From: Pseudorhodoferax sp. Leaf267
GTDB taxonomy: Bacteria; Pseudomonadota; Gammaproteobacteria; Burkholderiales; Burkholderiaceae_C
Assembly (NCBI RefSeq): GCF_001422405.1
Contig: NZ_LMMV01000006.1
Coordinates: 61,649 to 125,648, forward strand
Direction: 5' to 3'
DNA: 64,000 nt
This document shows, one piece after another, positions 57,226 through 64,000 of this stretch (positions within the stretch are counted from its first letter, which is position 1; every line of letters starts with the position of its first letter). A program made the position numbers and the translations under genes. The notes under the pieces were generated by a model that made no database searches, was not told the origin of the DNA, and saw only the letters and a program-made list of their open reading frames with translations.

Positions 57226-59412
57226 GTGTCGGCACCAGCGGACCCCATTTCGATCGAGAACCAGTGGCTGCGCCAACGCCGGTACCGGCCGAACGCGGGC
57301 CTGCTGCGCGCGGTCCTGGGCTCGCTGCTGGTGCACGCGCTGCTGCTGAGCCTGCGCTTCGGCGGCGCGCAGCACGGGCTGCCGGGCCTCGTCTTCCCCT
57401 GGCAGGAGCGGCGTGGCGCGGTGCCCGACCTGCGCGTGGTGCTGCAGGCCGCTGCCCCACCGGCCGCGGCGCCGGTGGCCACGGAGCCGGTGACGCCGCC
57501 GGCTGCCGTGCCGCGCAAGGCGAACCCAGCCCAGTCCAGCGCGGCCCCGCCCCCCAGCCCGGCACCAACGCAGGCACGCGTCGCCCCGGCCGCACCGCCC
57601 TCGAGCGCGGACGGCCCTCCCCGGGTTGCTCCCTTGGCGCCCGAACTGGCCGCATCCCCCAGCGATGCCGCTGGCCCGCAGGTCAGGCGCCAGGCGGCAG
57701 CGGCACGGGCTGAGGCACGGGCTCGGGCGGCGCAGGCCCGTGCCGGGCAACGCGACGACGCGCGCCGGCAGGCTGCGCAACGCGCGCAGGCCCAGCGCGA
57801 GCGATCGCGCCAAGCCACGCTGGACGCGGCGCGTGCACAGGCCGCGCGCGCCGAAGCCGATCGTGCCGACGCCGAACGCCAGGCTGCCTTGCAACAGCAG
57901 TCGGCACAGCGCGAGGCCGCGCAACGGCAAGCCGCGCGGGCCCAGGCCGCCGAACGGGAAGCCGAACGCCTGGACATCCTGCAGCGCCAGGCGGCCGACG
58001 AAGCGGCTACGGTGGCCTTGTCGGCGCAGCGCGAGGCCGCGCGCCAGCAGGCCGCACAGGCCGAAGCAGCGCGTCGCGAGGCCGAGCGCCAGGCCGCCGA
58101 ACAACAGGCCGCGGCACAGCAGCAGGCGGAGCGCCAGGAAGCCGATCGCGCCCAGGCGGCTCGCATCGAAGCGGAGCAACGCGCCGCCGCGCAACAGGAC
58201 GCCGTGCGCGAGACCGCGCTGAAGGCCGAACAGGAACGACGCGAGGCCGAGCGCAACGAAGCCGCCCGGCAGGCGGCAGCCCAGGAAGCCGCCGCACAGG
58301 ACGCCGCCGCGCAGCAGGCGCTGGCGCGCGAGCACGATGCCTGGCAGGCAGCTGCGCGCACGCTGGCCGCCACGGAACAGGCCGCCCGAGAACAGGCCGC
58401 CCTGGAGCAAGCCGCCCGGGAGGATGCCGAGCGGACCGCGGCGGCGCGCCAGCAGGCAGCGCAGCAGGAGGCCGCACGCCAAGAGGCCCAGCAAGCCGAT
58501 GCGGCCCGCCAGGAAGCGGCCCGCCAGGAAGCCGCCCGCCAGGAGGCCGCAAGGGCCGAAATACGGCGGCAGGCCGAAGCACGAGAGCTGGCCTCCCGTC
58601 AGGAGGCCGCACGGGCCGAAGCGGCACGGCAGGAGAACGAACGCGCCGAGGCCAGCCGGCAAGAGGCCGCACGCCAGGCGGCCGAACGCCAGGCCGCGGA
58701 TCGCCAGGACGCGGCGCGCCAGGAAGCCGCCCGCGCCGAGGCTGCGCGGCAGGCCGCCGCCCAGCAGGCCGCAGCCGAGGAAGCGGCCCGGCGCGCAGCC
58801 GCGCAGGACGCAGCGGCGCGCGCGGCCGCCGAACAGCGCGCGTCGACAGCCCAGGCCGCGGCCGCCGCCCGAGATGCCGAACAGCGACAGGCCGACCAGC
58901 GCGACGCCCAGGCGCAAGCCGCGCGCGCCCACGAAGCCCTGCGCGAGGAACGGCTGCGTGCGATCGGCCGCCAGCTGAATGCGGAGGCCGACCAGCGCGC
59001 CGAGGCCGAGGCCGAGGCCGCTGCCCGCGCCTCGCCCGACCTGCCCTCGTCCTGGAGCAACGCGCGGCGCGGCCGCATCCTGGGACGCGGCGACCCGAAC
59101 GAGCGGCTGCGCCTCTATGCCGAAACCTGGAGCCGCAAGATCGAGCTCAACATGACCTTCGACGAAGTGCGCGAGACCGTGCGGCAGCCGCACCAGCCGC
59201 CGATCGTGACGGTCGCCGTGCGGCGCGACGGCTCGGTCGAGTCCATCACTTTCGTGCGCTCCAGCGGTGTGCCCGCCATCGACGAAGCCGTGCGGCGCAT
59301 CGTGCAGGGCCAGGCCCACTACCCGGCGTTCCCGCCCGACCTGGCCCGCGACTTCGACGTGGTCGAGATCCGCCGGACCTGGCATTTCGACATGGCGGTT
59401 CGGCTGTACTGA
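57226..59412 (+). CDS. TonB-like energy transducer with very long Ala/Gln/Arg/Glu coiled coil
   Basis: About 728 residues from GTG 57226 (no strong ribosome site). One membrane helix near the N-terminus (LLRAVLGSLLVHALLLSLRF) is followed by a Pro/Ala linker to about residue 150. Residues 155-600 are almost wholly A, Q, R and E with repeats such as QEAARQEAARQEAA, a predicted single long charged helix or coiled coil. The C-terminal domain is TonB-like: PPIVTVAVRRDGSVESITFVRSSG, then AIDEAVRRIVQ and a final strand HFDMAVRLY. TonB proteins usually have a Pro/Lys spacer of about 100 residues; this one could span a much wider gap. No ExbB/ExbD genes adjoin, so TolA-like roles are also possible. 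Confidence 0.85.
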   Translation: MSAPADPISIENQWLRQRRYRPNAGLLRAVLGSLLVHALLLSLRFGGAQHGLPGLVFPWQERRGAVPDLRVVLQAAAPPAAAPVATEPVTPPAAVPRKANPAQSSAAPPPSPAPTQARVAPAAPPSSADGPPRVAPLAPELAASPSDAAGPQVRRQAAAARAEARARAAQARAGQRDDARRQAAQRAQAQRERSRQATLDAARAQAARAEADRADAERQAALQQQSAQREAAQRQAARAQAAEREAERLDILQRQAADEAATVALSAQREAARQQAAQAEAARREAERQAAEQQAAAQQQAERQEADRAQAARIEAEQRAAAQQDAVRETALKAEQERREAERNEAARQAAAQEAAAQDAAAQQALAREHDAWQAAARTLAATEQAAREQAALEQAAREDAERTAAARQQAAQQEAARQEAQQADAARQEAARQEAARQEAARAEIRRQAEARELASRQEAARAEAARQENERAEASRQEAARQAAERQAADRQDAARQEAARAEAARQAAAQQAAAEEAARRAAAQDAAARAAAEQRASTAQAAAAARDAEQRQADQRDAQAQAARAHEALREERLRAIGRQLNAEADQRAEAEAEAAARASPDLPSSWSNARRGRILGRGDPNERLRLYAETWSRKIELNMTFDEVRETVRQPHQPPIVTVAVRRDGSVESITFVRSSGVPAIDEAVRRIVQGQAHYPAFPPDLARDFDVVEIRRTWHFDMAVRLY

Positions 59413-59494
59413 TTGCGCGCATGGCCGGTGCAGCCCAGGGCCGGGCCGGCCGCATGGCGGTCAGCTGCGGCTGGCGCAGCCGCCCAGCCCAGTC

Positions 59495-59863
59495 TCAGGC
59501 CTTGACTTCCACCACCTGCTCGAAGCCGCCGAAGATCATGCGCTTGCCGTCGAAGGGCATGGGCGGGTTCTCGGGGTTGGACGGGTCCATGCGCGGGTCT
59601 TCCATCATCTTCTTCATGCCGGCGTCGCGCGTGGCCTTGTCCGGCCATTCGACCCATGAGAACGCCACTGTCTCCTCGGCTGTGGCCTGCACGGCGCGGC
59701 GGAAGTCGGTGACCTTGCCGTCGGGCACGTCGTCGCCCCAGCCCTCGATCACGCGGGTCGCACCCAGCTCGATGAACAGCGCGTCGAAATGGCGTGCATG
59801 CTCGATGAACTTGTGCTTGTTGGCGGTGGGAACGGCGATCACGAAACCATCGATGTAGGACAT
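59495..59863 (-). CDS. DUF1428 domain-containing protein
   Basis: A 122-residue small ferredoxin-like-fold protein of the DUF1428 (YbaA) family: YIDGFVIAVPTANKHKFIEHA at the start, ATRVIEGWGDDVPDGK, and MPFDGKRMIFGGFEQVVEV at the end. AGGAG precedes the ATG at 59863. Function unknown; related to the YCII/EthD-type dimeric alpha-beta barrels. Confidence 0.92.
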   Translation of the reverse strand: MSYIDGFVIAVPTANKHKFIEHARHFDALFIELGATRVIEGWGDDVPDGKVTDFRRAVQATAEETVAFSWVEWPDKATRDAGMKKMMEDPRMDPSNPENPPMPFDGKRMIFGGFEQVVEVKA

Positions 59864-60155
59864 GGGTTGACTCCTGTGCGTTGACCGGTCGGCGCGCTCG
59901 CCCGAGAGCGCCTTGCCTGCCATCGACGAACGAGGAGACACCGAATCGACATGGCCGGCCGGGCGGCAGTCTCTGGCCGTGCAGCGGCTTGGGGACGCGC
60001 AGCGGCAGCGTACACCCTTGGCCTGCGGCGAGTCACGGCGGCCAACAAGTCACGGCGGGCCTCGGGACGCACGCTGATCGGCATTCGGGTTGCGATCCGA
60101 CACCGGCCCGGCCTCCAGGCAATAGGCTGCAGACACACTTCATAGGAGACATGCC

Positions 60156-60467
60156 ATGCCTGACGCCAAGAAGCTCGATCCGACCGGTGAACGGGCCGCC
60201 GCCACCGAGGCCATGGAGACAACGCCGATCAGCGGCAAGGAGCATGCGTACCGGGCTGACGGGGACCACCATCCGCGCCAAGACGCGGCAGCCATCGATG
60301 GCGCCGACGCCGATGCCGACGGCCTGGATACGCCGGGTCTGGGTGCAGCGCCCAAGGCAGAAGTCCCGGCTGAGCGCCACATCAGCCAGGGCATCCCGGG
60401 TGCAGGCGGGCTGCCCGAGACGGACCCGGCGCCGGACGGTGAGCGCGAGCGCGGGCCGCACACCTGA
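60156..60467 (+). CDS. Small acidic hypothetical protein
   Basis: A 103-residue, very hydrophilic protein without Cys, Trp or Phe, rich in Asp, Ala, Pro and Gly (DGADADADGLDTPGL). It looks intrinsically disordered. AGGAGACATGCC before the ATG is a good ribosome site, which is the main reason to call it. No family recognised. Confidence 0.6.
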   Translation: MPDAKKLDPTGERAAATEAMETTPISGKEHAYRADGDHHPRQDAAAIDGADADADGLDTPGLGAAPKAEVPAERHISQGIPGAGGLPETDPAPDGERERGPHT

Positions 60468-60510
60468 CGAGCGCCTTGCCGGCGCCGGGCACTGCAAGGC
60501 GGCCCGCCGG

Positions 60511-61332
60511 CTACCGGCCTTTGCGGATGCTGTCGGCTGCGGCCTGCGCGGCCGCGATCACCGGCACCACCAGCGGAATGTCGAACTGTGGCTGAAGCCG
60601 CAGCGCCGAAGCCGTCAGCGGGCCACCGCCGATGATCACGGCCTTCGCGCCGTCCGCAGCCGACGCACGTACGGCTTCTGCCAGCGCCGCGTCGAGTTCC
60701 TCCGGCGACTTTTTCATCAGCGCGTTCGGGTCGCCAGGCGTCGCGCGCGTGCCGCGAAACTGCGCGCCGTAGCCCAGTGCCACAGCCGTCTGGCGGAACC
60801 CTTCGAGCAGGCCCGGGTCGGGTGTCGTCGTGGCGATGCCGAACGGGCGACCTCCCTTGGCGGCCTCGTGAAAGGCCTGCTCGCGGATGCCGAAGACCGG
60901 CACGCCGACCTTGGCACGCAACTCAGGCAAGCCCGGATCGCCAAAGGCCGAGACGATGATCGCGCCGACCTTGGGATCCCGTGCGGCTTCGGCCCCGATC
61001 CTGACAACGCCCGGCAGCGCGTCCGCCAGGTCCTTCGGCGTCGTCAGCAAAGGCGGGACGCCCTCGTTGCTCTTGCCCTCGACCTTGATGCCACCGGTCG
61101 CCGTCGAGGCGATGTCGGTCATGGACAGCGTGGTGCCCGCGTTCGAGTTCGGATTGATCAGCACGATGTACCGGCTCTCGGCTGCGGCGGTGGCGCCCTG
61201 CGCCGCGGCGAGGCCAGGCGCCAGTGCGCAGACGGCGCACATGGCAGCACGCAGGGTGCGGCGCGCAGCCAGGCGCGCGGCCGAGGGTGGCTGCGCTGAA
61301 GTGGGCGTGGGCATCATGGGTTTCCTTTTCAT
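60511..61332 (-). CDS. Secreted Asp/Glu/hydantoin racemase-fold protein lacking catalytic cysteines
   Basis: A 273-residue protein of the aspartate/glutamate/hydantoin racemase superfamily (VLINPNSNAGTTLSMTDIA, then SAFGDPGLPELRAKV and AKAVIIGGGPLTA). It differs from family enzymes in two ways. First, it has an N-terminal signal-like segment (TLRAAMCAVCALAPGLAAAQ), predicting a periplasmic location. Second, the two catalytic cysteines are gone: the first site reads A129 in SAFGDPG where hydantoin racemases have a Cys, and the second reads GGG around residue 235 where they have GC. It is probably not a racemase; a periplasmic ligand-binding role is one possibility. It is divergent from the CoA-transferase gene. 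Confidence 0.85.
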   Translation of the reverse strand: MKRKPMMPTPTSAQPPSAARLAARRTLRAAMCAVCALAPGLAAAQGATAAAESRYIVLINPNSNAGTTLSMTDIASTATGGIKVEGKSNEGVPPLLTTPKDLADALPGVVRIGAEAARDPKVGAIIVSAFGDPGLPELRAKVGVPVFGIREQAFHEAAKGGRPFGIATTTPDPGLLEGFRQTAVALGYGAQFRGTRATPGDPNALMKKSPEELDAALAEAVRASAADGAKAVIIGGGPLTASALRLQPQFDIPLVVPVIAAAQAAADSIRKGR

Positions 61333-61496
61333 CGGGATATGCGAGGGGGTGGTGGCCGGGGCCGGTGTTGCCCCGATGCTTTAGCAGGATCTGCGCCACA
61401 GCCGCTCGGGCAAACCCGAACCCTGTCGCACAGCGCACCTGGCGCGCCGCGGGCCGCCTGCGCTAGATTGCGCGTTTGCTTTCCACGCGCAACCGC

Positions 61497-62405
61497 ATGA
61501 CCATCCGCACCGCATCCCCCGCCCCCAAGCCCGCCCGCCCCCTGGCGGGCGTGCGCATTCTGAGCCTGGCGCTGAACCTGCCCGGCCCCGCCGCGCTCAT
61601 GCGCTGCCGCACCATGGGCGCGACCTGCGTGAAGCTGGAGCCACCAGCGCCCGACAGCGGCGCGGGCGACCCGATGGCCAGTTACGCGCCGCAGGCCTAC
61701 GCGGCGCTGCACGCCGGCGTGCGCGTGCTGCGGGCCAACCTCAAGACGGAGGCTGGCCAGAAGGCACTGCACCGGGAGCTGGCGCGCACCGACGTCCTGG
61801 TGACTTCGTTCCGCCCCTCGGCGCTGGCCAGGCTCGACCTGGGCTGGCGCAAGCTGCACAAGCTGTATCCCACGCTGTCGCAGGTGGCCATCGTCGGCGC
61901 GAGCGGCGAGCGCGCCGAGGAGCCGGGCCACGACCTGACCTACCTGGCGGAGCACGGCCTGGTCAGCGGTCTCGATCTGCCGCCCACGCTGTACGCCGAC
62001 ATGGGCGGCTCGCTGATGGCCAGCGAGGCCGTGCTGCAGGCGCAGCTGCTGCGCGCCGCGAAGGGCCGAGGCGTCTTCCTGGAAGTCGCCCTGGCCGATG
62101 CGGCCGGCTACCTGGCGCTGCCGCGCGCCTGGGGGCTCACGGCGCCGCAGGGCTCGGTCGGCGGTGCGCATGCGGGCTACCGCGTCTACCCCTGCCAGGA
62201 TGGCCGCGTCGCCGTGGCCGCACTGGAGCCGCATTTCGCGCAGGCGCTGTGCGCCGCGGCCGGCGTGGCCGATGCGTCCCGCAAAGGCATGCTGGCCAGC
62301 GCCACACACGAGGCCATTGCCGCATTCCTGCTGGGCCGCACGCGCCGCCAGCTCGAGCGGCTGGCCATCGAGCAGGACATTCCGCTGCACGTGCTGCCAG
62401 CCTGA
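61497..62405 (+). CDS. CoA-transferase family III protein (short form)
   Basis: A 302-residue protein of the CaiB/BaiF family III. It opens with [27 protein letters not shown], keeps the catalytic Asp in [12 protein letters not shown] and has [15 protein letters not shown]. It is about 60-100 residues shorter than typical members, much of the C-terminal part being reduced; alpha-methylacyl-CoA racemase-like members are the closest in length. It is divergent from the secreted racemase-fold gene, so the pair may act on a shared compound, but this is speculation. Confidence 0.88.
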   Translation: MTIRTASPAPKPARPLAGVRILSLALNLPGPAALMRCRTMGATCVKLEPPAPDSGAGDPMASYAPQAYAALHAGVRVLRANLKTEAGQKALHRELARTDVLVTSFRPSALARLDLGWRKLHKLYPTLSQVAIVGASGERAEEPGHDLTYLAEHGLVSGLDLPPTLYADMGGSLMASEAVLQAQLLRAAKGRGVFLEVALADAAGYLALPRAWGLTAPQGSVGGAHAGYRVYPCQDGRVAVAALEPHFAQALCAAAGVADASRKGMLASATHEAIAAFLLGRTRRQLERLAIEQDIPLHVLPA

Positions 62406-62411
62406 ACACGC

Positions 62412-62530
62412 ATGCCCAAAGCCACGCTGCGCTGCACCTGCTTCGACCGGGGTGGCACGTTGATGGCCTAAGACGGGCCGCGGGACCTGCCCTTGGCGCT
62501 GTGGCCCACGCTGCTCGTGACCCCGCGCGT
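62412..62530 (+). pseudogene. Possible remnant of a PrpF-like gene
   Basis: ATG at 62412 reads [19 protein letters not shown] and then stops at TAA, after which the same frame continues [16 protein letters not shown]. The start resembles the RC-x-FRGGTSxG opening of PrpF/4-oxalomesaconate tautomerase-like isomerases, and the downstream text loosely resembles their DLP-x-DPALRD segment. The match is short, and nothing further is recognisable before the next gene. Confidence 0.2.
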
Positions 62531-62701
62531 ACTTTGCCAACCGCCGAATCGGCTCACAACCTGTTGCAGGTGTTTCACAGGCCGCACACATCGCCGACAG
62601 GGCGGCCCAGGCGTCGCTCTACCGTCACGTGGCATTCACGCGCGTGTCATCCGGCGCGCGCAGACTGCGGCGATTGCACAACAGACGAGGAGAACAACCA
62701 C

Positions 62702-63856
62702 ATGACAAACACCCGCACCCTGATCCTGAGCGCGCTGGCTGTCGCGGCGCTGGCCGCATGCGGCAGCAGCGATGACGACTACCCCACCCTGTCGGGCGAC
62801 AAACCGCTGGTCGTCGGCCACCGTGGCGCAAGCGGTTACCGGCCCGAACACACGCTGGCCAGCTATACCCTGGCCATCGAAATGGGCGCCGACTTCATCG
62901 AGCCCGATCTCGTGGCCACCAAGGACGGCGTGCTGGTCGCGCGCCACGAGCCCAACATCACCAACACCACGGACGTCTCCACGCGCCCCGAGTTCGCCGA
63001 CCGCAAGACCACGAAGGTGGTCGATGGCGTCTCGGAGACCGGCTGGTTCGCCTCGGACTTCACACTGGCCGAGATCAAGACCCTGTACGCCAAGCAGACC
63101 TTCGCCGAGCGCGACCAGTCGTACAACACGCAGTTCCGCATCCCCACGCTCGAGGAAGTGCTGGACCTGGCGAAGACCGAAGGCGCCAAGGTGGGCCGCA
63201 CCATCGGCGTGATCCCGGAAACCAAGCATCCGACCTACCACGTCGGCCTGGGCCTGCAGCTGGAAGACCGGCTGCTCGCCATCCTGGCCAGGTACGGCTA
63301 CACCGAGAAGAGCTCGCCCGTGGTCGTGCAGTCGTTCGAGGTGTCCAACCTCAAGTACCTGCGCAGCAAGTCGCAGATCCGCCTGGTGCAGCTGATCGAC
63401 GCCAACGACGTCAAGGCCGATGGCTCGATGGACCTGACGGCGCCCTACGACAAGCCCTACGACTTCGCCGTGGCCGGTGACGCGCGCACCTTCGCCACCA
63501 TGCTGACGCCAGCCGGACTGCAGGAGATCAAGACCTACGCGGACATGATCGGCCCCTGGAAGCCTTACCTGATCCCGACGCGCCAGGTGGACGCCAACAA
63601 CGACGGCCAGCCCGACGACCTGAATGGCGATGGCAAGATCGACGAGCGTGACCGTGTCGTGATGCCCACCACCAGCGTGATCCGCGACGCGCATGCCGCG
63701 GGCCTCATGGTCGTGCCCTACACCTTCCGCAGCGAAGTCACGCGGCTGCCGTCCAACGACAAGGGCGACGCCAAGGCCGAGTACAAGCGGTTCTACGACG
63801 CAGGCGTGGACGGCGTGTTCAGCGACTTCCCGGACGCGGCCGTCGCGGCGCGCTAA
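62702..63856 (+). CDS. glpQ: Glycerophosphodiester phosphodiesterase, lipoprotein, with calcium-loop insertion
   Basis: A 384-residue GDPD-family TIM barrel. The lipobox is ALAACGSS. The catalytic [16 protein letters not shown] carries both active-site His, and [20 protein letters not shown] holds the metal-binding Glu/Asp. Segments [11 protein letters not shown] and [13 protein letters not shown] fit GlpQ. It hydrolyses deacylated phospholipids to glycerol 3-phosphate and an alcohol at the periplasmic face. Residues 297-318 are an extra loop with two Asp/Asn-rich motifs (DANNDGQ and [10 protein letters not shown]) of the EF-hand/dockerin type, likely to bind calcium. AGGAG precedes the ATG. 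Confidence 0.94.
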   Translation: MTNTRTLILSALAVAALAACGSSDDDYPTLSGDKPLVVGHRGASGYRPEHTLASYTLAIEMGADFIEPDLVATKDGVLVARHEPNITNTTDVSTRPEFADRKTTKVVDGVSETGWFASDFTLAEIKTLYAKQTFAERDQSYNTQFRIPTLEEVLDLAKTEGAKVGRTIGVIPETKHPTYHVGLGLQLEDRLLAILARYGYTEKSSPVVVQSFEVSNLKYLRSKSQIRLVQLIDANDVKADGSMDLTAPYDKPYDFAVAGDARTFATMLTPAGLQEIKTYADMIGPWKPYLIPTRQVDANNDGQPDDLNGDGKIDERDRVVMPTTSVIRDAHAAGLMVVPYTFRSEVTRLPSNDKGDAKAEYKRFYDAGVDGVFSDFPDAAVAAR

Positions 63857-63860
63857 CAGG

Positions 63861-63919
63861 CTGCTGAAATACCCGACGCCGCAGCTCGTCTCACCTCGGT
63901 GAGAGTGCGGATTCAGCAG
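63861..63919. repeat. Inverted repeat downstream of glpQ, possible insertion-sequence terminus
   Basis: CTGCTGAA (63861-63868) and TTCAGCAG (63912-63919) are perfect 8-bp arms around an inner hairpin CTCACC-TC-GGTGAG. Some insertion sequences end in CTGCTGAA-type inverted repeats. On the minus strand near the window edge the frame reads CCCATGAACGAGTTCGTGCA then TGA (63970 downwards), which could be a transposase C-terminus entering from the right. It could equally be a terminator hairpin for glpQ, though no T-run follows. Confidence 0.4.
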
Positions 63920-64000
63920 GGCGTTCGGCGCTGACGGCTCAATTACGCATTCAGAGCGCGATTCGGGTCATTGCACGAACTCGTTCATGGGCAGCGGCTG

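Noticed and set aside
57700..59030. Minisatellite or CRISPR-like repeat
   Set aside because: The repetition follows the codon composition of a coiled coil; there are no fixed-length repeats with unique spacers.
57178..59385. A 735-codon frame antisense to the TonB-like gene
   Set aside because: It mirrors the GC-rich repeat; Leu/Gly/Arg/Phe-rich text without motifs, whereas the plus strand ends in a proper TonB-like domain.
59951..60145. A 64-codon plus-strand frame after GAGGAG
   Set aside because: The ribosome site is 13 nt from the ATG and the translation is Ala/Arg-rich without features; more likely leader sequence.

Overview
The window is a GC-rich chromosomal segment (roughly 68-70% by eye) with tightly packed genes and many ATGA start/stop overlaps. 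It carries a Bug-type tripartite-transport receptor, LivKHMGF branched-chain amino acid type transporters, a pobA/pobR-like pair, PEP-CTERM proteins, a ThiD-ThiE fusion and surface-adhesin-E-like and DUF1428 proteins. Together these point to a betaproteobacterium of the order Burkholderiales, most likely Comamonadaceae (Variovorax/Acidovorax-like). No phage, plasmid or CRISPR functions are visible. The only mobile-element trace is a possible insertion-sequence end at the extreme right edge.

Layout. 1-5.5 kb: a truncated Crp/Fnr regulator, a phosphotransferase/acyl-CoA dehydrogenase pair, a hypothetical gene, a glutathione transferase and an arginase. 5.5-11.7 kb: a minus-strand operon (NitT/TauT-type ABC permease, ATPase and binding protein, then a GMC oxidoreductase) divergent from a HutC-type GntR regulator coupled to a mandelate racemase-like enolase; this looks like an uncharacterised catabolic module. 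11.7-15.7 kb: a chemoreceptor and a membrane c-di-GMP phosphodiesterase with a degenerate GGDEF domain. 15.6-21.4 kb: a thiamin operon thiC-thiO-thiS-thiG-thiDE behind a TPP riboswitch. 21.5-26.5 kb: envelope genes (adhesin-E-like protein, O-acyltransferase, Cys/His small protein) and a PEP-CTERM protein with a well-spaced sigma-54 promoter.

26.7-32.5 kb: tRNA-Arg, an OmpA-like protein, then the most distinctive locus of the window: a Family 2A encapsulin (sulfur-storage nanocompartment) operon in the order rhodanese, serine O-acetyltransferase, XRE regulator, encapsulin shell and cysteine desulfurase cargo. Upstream is a perfect AT-rich palindrome shared with a divergent Bug receptor/IclR pair. 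34-38 kb: small conserved genes, an orphan spore-coat-U protein, tRNA-Pro, DUF488, HPP-CBS and flavodoxin. 38.3-43.5 kb: a liv-type ABC transporter with a LysE-type exporter inserted between the binding protein and permease genes. 43.5-47.4 kb: a DinG-family helicase and a phospholipase D-type cardiolipin synthase lipoprotein. 47.4-51.4 kb: pobR/pobA with an inverted-repeat operator, then a tannase-family lipoprotein.

51.5-64 kb: a second PEP-CTERM protein, gluconokinase, a LysR regulator, a CPA2 antiporter, a probable haem-oxygenase-like di-iron oxidase, a TonB-like protein with a very long Ala/Gln/Arg/Glu coiled coil, DUF1428, a secreted racemase-fold protein lacking both catalytic cysteines, a short CoA-transferase and a lipoprotein glycerophosphodiesterase with a calcium-loop insertion. 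The strongest leads are the encapsulin operon and its palindrome, the sigma-54 PEP-CTERM promoter with tandem activator-like sites, the cysteine-less secreted racemase fold, the orphan di-iron oxidase, and the GMC/enolase/ABC module.
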